Below are positions 61,807-64,000 of a DNA stretch of 64,000 nt, piece by piece. Location of the stretch: contig JBBCGI010000001.1 in assembly GCA_037200975.1 (NCBI GenBank), positions 62,001-126,000 of the forward strand. Reading direction: 5' to 3'. The position numbers and the translations under genes are program-made. The notes under the pieces were generated by a model. That model made no database searches. It was not told the origin of the DNA and saw only the letters and a list, made by a program, of their open reading frames with translations. Every line of letters starts with the position of its first letter. The first letter of the stretch is position 1. The stretch is from Pseudomonadota bacterium. GTDB lineage: Bacteria > Pseudomonadota > Gammaproteobacteria > Steroidobacterales > Steroidobacteraceae.

Positions 61807-64000
61807 TCACATGACCGACCGGATGTTCCAGATCCGATCCGCGTATTCACGCACGCTGCGATCGCTCGAGAACGGCCCCATGCCCACGGTATTCAATACC
61901 GCGCGCCGGCTCCACTCCTCCGGCGTGCGATACAACGCATCGACGCGATCCTGGGCCGCGGCGTAGGCAGCGAAATCGGCGAGCACGAGGAATGGCTCGC
62001 CTTCGGAAGTGAGCCGGTCGACCAGCAAACGCGCGTCGTCGGAGCCGCCACGGGCGAAGGCGCCGCTGCGGATCATGTCGAGCGTGCGCGCCAGTTCCGG
62101 GTTCGCGGCGACGATCTCGGCCGGGCGATAACCGTTCGCGCGCCGCGCGGAGACTTCGTCCGCCGTCATGCCGAAGATGAAGATGTTGTCGGCCCCGACA
62201 CAGTCACGTATCTCGATGTTCGCCCCATCGAGGGTGCCGATGGTCAATGCCCCGTTGAGCGCGAGCTTCATGTTGCCGGTGCCCGACGCTTCCATGCCCG
62301 CGGTCGAAATCTGTTGCGACAGATCGGCCGCCGGCATGATGGTCTGCGCCAGCGACACGTCGTAATCCGGCAGGAACACGCACTTGAGCTTGGTCAGCGT
62401 GACCGGATCCTGGTTGATCGTCGTGGACACATTATTGATGAGCCGGATGATGGCCTTGGCGATGACATAACCGGGCGCCGCCTTGCCGGCGAAGAACACG
62501 GTGCGCGGCACCCAGTTTTCATCGGGTTTGGCCTTGATGCGGTTGTAACGCGTGATGACGTAGAGAATGTTGAGCAGCTGGCGCTTGTATTCGTGGATGC
62601 GCTTCACCTGCACGTCGAACAGCGAATCCACGCTCACGTCGATGCCGGTACGCCGGTCCACTTCCTCGGCGAGCGCCACCTTGTTGGCCCGCTTGATGTC
62701 GCGGAACAACGCGCGAAAGGCCGGATCGTCCGCGGCCCAGCGCAGCCGCTCGATCTCCTCGAGGTCGTTCTCCCAGGCCGACCCCAGCCGTTCCGTCAGC
62801 AGGCGCGACAGGCGCGGGTTCGATTGCTTGAGCCAGCGGCGCACCGTGATGCCGTTGGTGACGTTGGTGAAGCGGTCGGGGAACATCTGCGCGAAACCGG
62901 AGAAGATCGTCTTCTGCATCAATTCGGAATGTAGCTTGGCGACGCCGTTCACCTTGTGCGAGCCGACCACCGCGAGGTGCGCCATGCGGACGCGTCGGCC
63001 GTAGGACTCCCCGATGATCGACAACGTGGTCTTGGCCGCGCCGTCGCCCTTGAACCGCTTTTCGACTTCCAGCAGGAACTCTTCGTTGATGCGATAGATG
63101 ATCTCGAGATGCCGCGGCAGGAACTGCTCGAAGAAATGCACCGGCCAGGTTTCGAGCGCCTCGGGCAACAACGTGTGGTTGGTGTAGCCGAACACATTGC
63201 GGCAGATGTCCCAGGCCTGGCTCCACGGCATGTCGTACTGATCCAGCAGCAGGCGCATCAACTCAGGGATGGCGAGCGTGGGATGTGTGTCGTTCATCTG
63301 CACGGCGAGCGCGCTCGGCAATTCCTCGAGCGTGCGTTCCTCGGACAGATGCGTGGCGAGGATGTCCTGGATACTCGCGCTGACGAAGAAGTACTGCTGC
63401 TTGAAACGCAATTCCTTGCCCTGCGGCGTGGAGTCGTCGGGATACAGCACGCGCGACAGGTTCTTCGCTTCGACCTGGTCTTCGACCGCGGCCGGATAGT
63501 TGCCGGCGTTGAAGTCTTCGATGTGGAACGGCTGCAGCGCGCGCGCCGACCACAGGCGCAAATGATTCACCGTCGGACTGCGATTGCCGGGCACCAGCTG
63601 ATCGAAGCCCACGGCAAGTACATCGGTGGTCTCGACCCAGCGCGAGCGCTGGCCCGCGCCGGCGTCCTGCGTGCTCAGCACCCGCCCGCCGAAACGCACG
63701 ATGTAGCGCGCATCGGAGCGCGGTGTTTCCCACACATTGTGGAGCCGCAACCAGGTGCTGGCGGATTCGCGTTGTCCACCGTCGGTGTCGATCGATTGCG
63801 TGAAGATGCCGTAGTCGTAACGGATGCCATAACCGGTCGCCGGATACTGCAGAGTGGCCAGCGAGTCCAGGAAACACGCCGCCAATCTTCCGAGTCCGCC
63901 GTTGCCCAGTCCCGGATCCACTTCGAGCGCGACGACCGAATCGAAGTCGTGACCCAGGCCGGCGATCGTGGCGCGCGCTTCGTCGATCAACTCGGAATCG
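61807..64000 (-). CDS. glgP: Glycogen phosphorylase (N-terminus beyond window edge)
   Basis: PLP-dependent GT35 phosphorylase; 731 codons are visible and reading continues past the right edge, so about 85-110 N-terminal residues are missing. Landmarks: ALEVDPGLGNGGLGRLAACFLDS, YGIRYDYGIF, QMNDTHPTLAIPELMRLL, KVNGVAKLHSELM, NVTNGITVRRWL and the PLP-lysine region EASGTGNMKLALNGALTIGTL followed by DGANIEI. It leads the visible part of the operon glgP-glgB-glgX-malQ-cysQ-EamA. The operon promoter is outside the window. Confidence 0.97.
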   Translation of the reverse strand, partial: DSELIDEARATIAGLGHDFDSVVALEVDPGLGNGGLGRLAACFLDSLATLQYPATGYGIRYDYGIFTQSIDTDGGQRESASTWLRLHNVWETPRSDARYIVRFGGRVLSTQDAGAGQRSRWVETTDVLAVGFDQLVPGNRSPTVNHLRLWSARALQPFHIEDFNAGNYPAAVEDQVEAKNLSRVLYPDDSTPQGKELRFKQQYFFVSASIQDILATHLSEERTLEELPSALAVQMNDTHPTLAIPELMRLLLDQYDMPWSQAWDICRNVFGYTNHTLLPEALETWPVHFFEQFLPRHLEIIYRINEEFLLEVEKRFKGDGAAKTTLSIIGESYGRRVRMAHLAVVGSHKVNGVAKLHSELMQKTIFSGFAQMFPDRFTNVTNGITVRRWLKQSNPRLSRLLTERLGSAWENDLEEIERLRWAADDPAFRALFRDIKRANKVALAEEVDRRTGIDVSVDSLFDVQVKRIHEYKRQLLNILYVITRYNRIKAKPDENWVPRTVFFAGKAAPGYVIAKAIIRLINNVSTTINQDPVTLTKLKCVFLPDYDVSLAQTIMPAADLSQQISTAGMEASGTGNMKLALNGALTIGTLDGANIEIRDCVGADNIFIFGMTADEVSARRANGYRPAEIVAANPELARTLDMIRSGAFARGGSDDARLLVDRLTSEGEPFLVLADFAAYAAAQDRVDALYRTPEEWSRRAVLNTVGMGPFSSDRSVREYADRIWNIRSVM

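Overview
The window looks like chromosomal DNA of a free-living, high-GC (roughly 65 percent by eye) gammaproteobacterium. The cluster icd ... purB - DUF7931-like - nudJ - mnmA resembles the enteric icd-rluE-nudJ-mnmA-hflD-purB neighbourhood. The proteins (AcnA, bifunctional ThrA, TatD, FadH, MazG, NudL, PurB) are of gammaproteobacterial type. A class II DAHP synthase, tryptophan 2,3-dioxygenase and MmsA fit the Xanthomonadales/Nevskiales/Steroidobacter side of the class; this placement is an inference. Coding density is very high, with many ATGA, GTGA, TTGA or TAGTG start/stop overlaps. No rRNA, tRNA, CRISPR array, transposase, integrase or prophage gene was found, and no gene-free stretch exceeds 300 bases.

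Layout. 1-5.3 kb: truncated icd, class II DAHP synthase, then a divergent two-gene lysine-degradation unit (saccharopine/lysine dehydrogenase-like protein and an ALDH7-type aldehyde dehydrogenase). 5.3-8.4 kb: PepSY protein with a PhoP/PhoQ-like pair, and a glycine-zipper envelope protein. 8.5-11.4 kb: fumC-nudL-mazG, divergent from purB. 11.4-18 kb: purB, DUF7931-like gene, nudJ, mnmA, acnA. 18-27.7 kb: CreD-like membrane protein, HAD phosphatase, a large sensor diguanylate cyclase followed by a PAS/degenerate GGDEF/EAL protein, and a subtilisin-like lipoprotein with a C-terminal YLWxQG repeat. 27.7-31.4 kb: fadH-ygjP-kynA, reading leftward. 31.4-36.6 kb: MacAB-like export operon with two permeases and a small exported protein. 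36.8-44.2 kb: HGSNAT-like membrane protein, tatD, and thrABC with a NERD-domain gene. 44.3-49.3 kb: xdhC, a TauE/SafE permease, an M48 peptidase, a small membrane protein and mocA; xdhC and mocA point to a molybdenum hydroxylase encoded elsewhere. 49.3-50.7 kb: a three-gene remnant or minimal form of a Tad secretion locus. 50.8-53.6 kb: mmsA and two membrane proteins. 53.6-64 kb: glycogen operon glgP-glgB-glgX-malQ, continuing into cysQ and an EamA transporter.

The most unusual signals lie at the DNA level. (1) Three long perfect inverted repeats (arms of 25, 35 and 32 bp) share GGTGCCGGG-type ends and sit exactly at gene ends; one supplies the stop codon and last residues of CreD, and a related half-element appears to encode part of a signal peptide. 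(2) The octamer TTGTTAGG/CCTAACAA occurs at least 13 times, although rare leucine TTA codons are otherwise avoided. (3) Several genes have a TAnAAT-like -10 box only 7-10 bases before the start codon and no ribosome binding site, which suggests leaderless transcripts. At the protein level, the paired c-di-GMP proteins (one with intact GGDEF and I-site, the other lacking the EAL-domain lysine), the YLWxQG subtilase tail and the reduced Tad locus deserve a second look.
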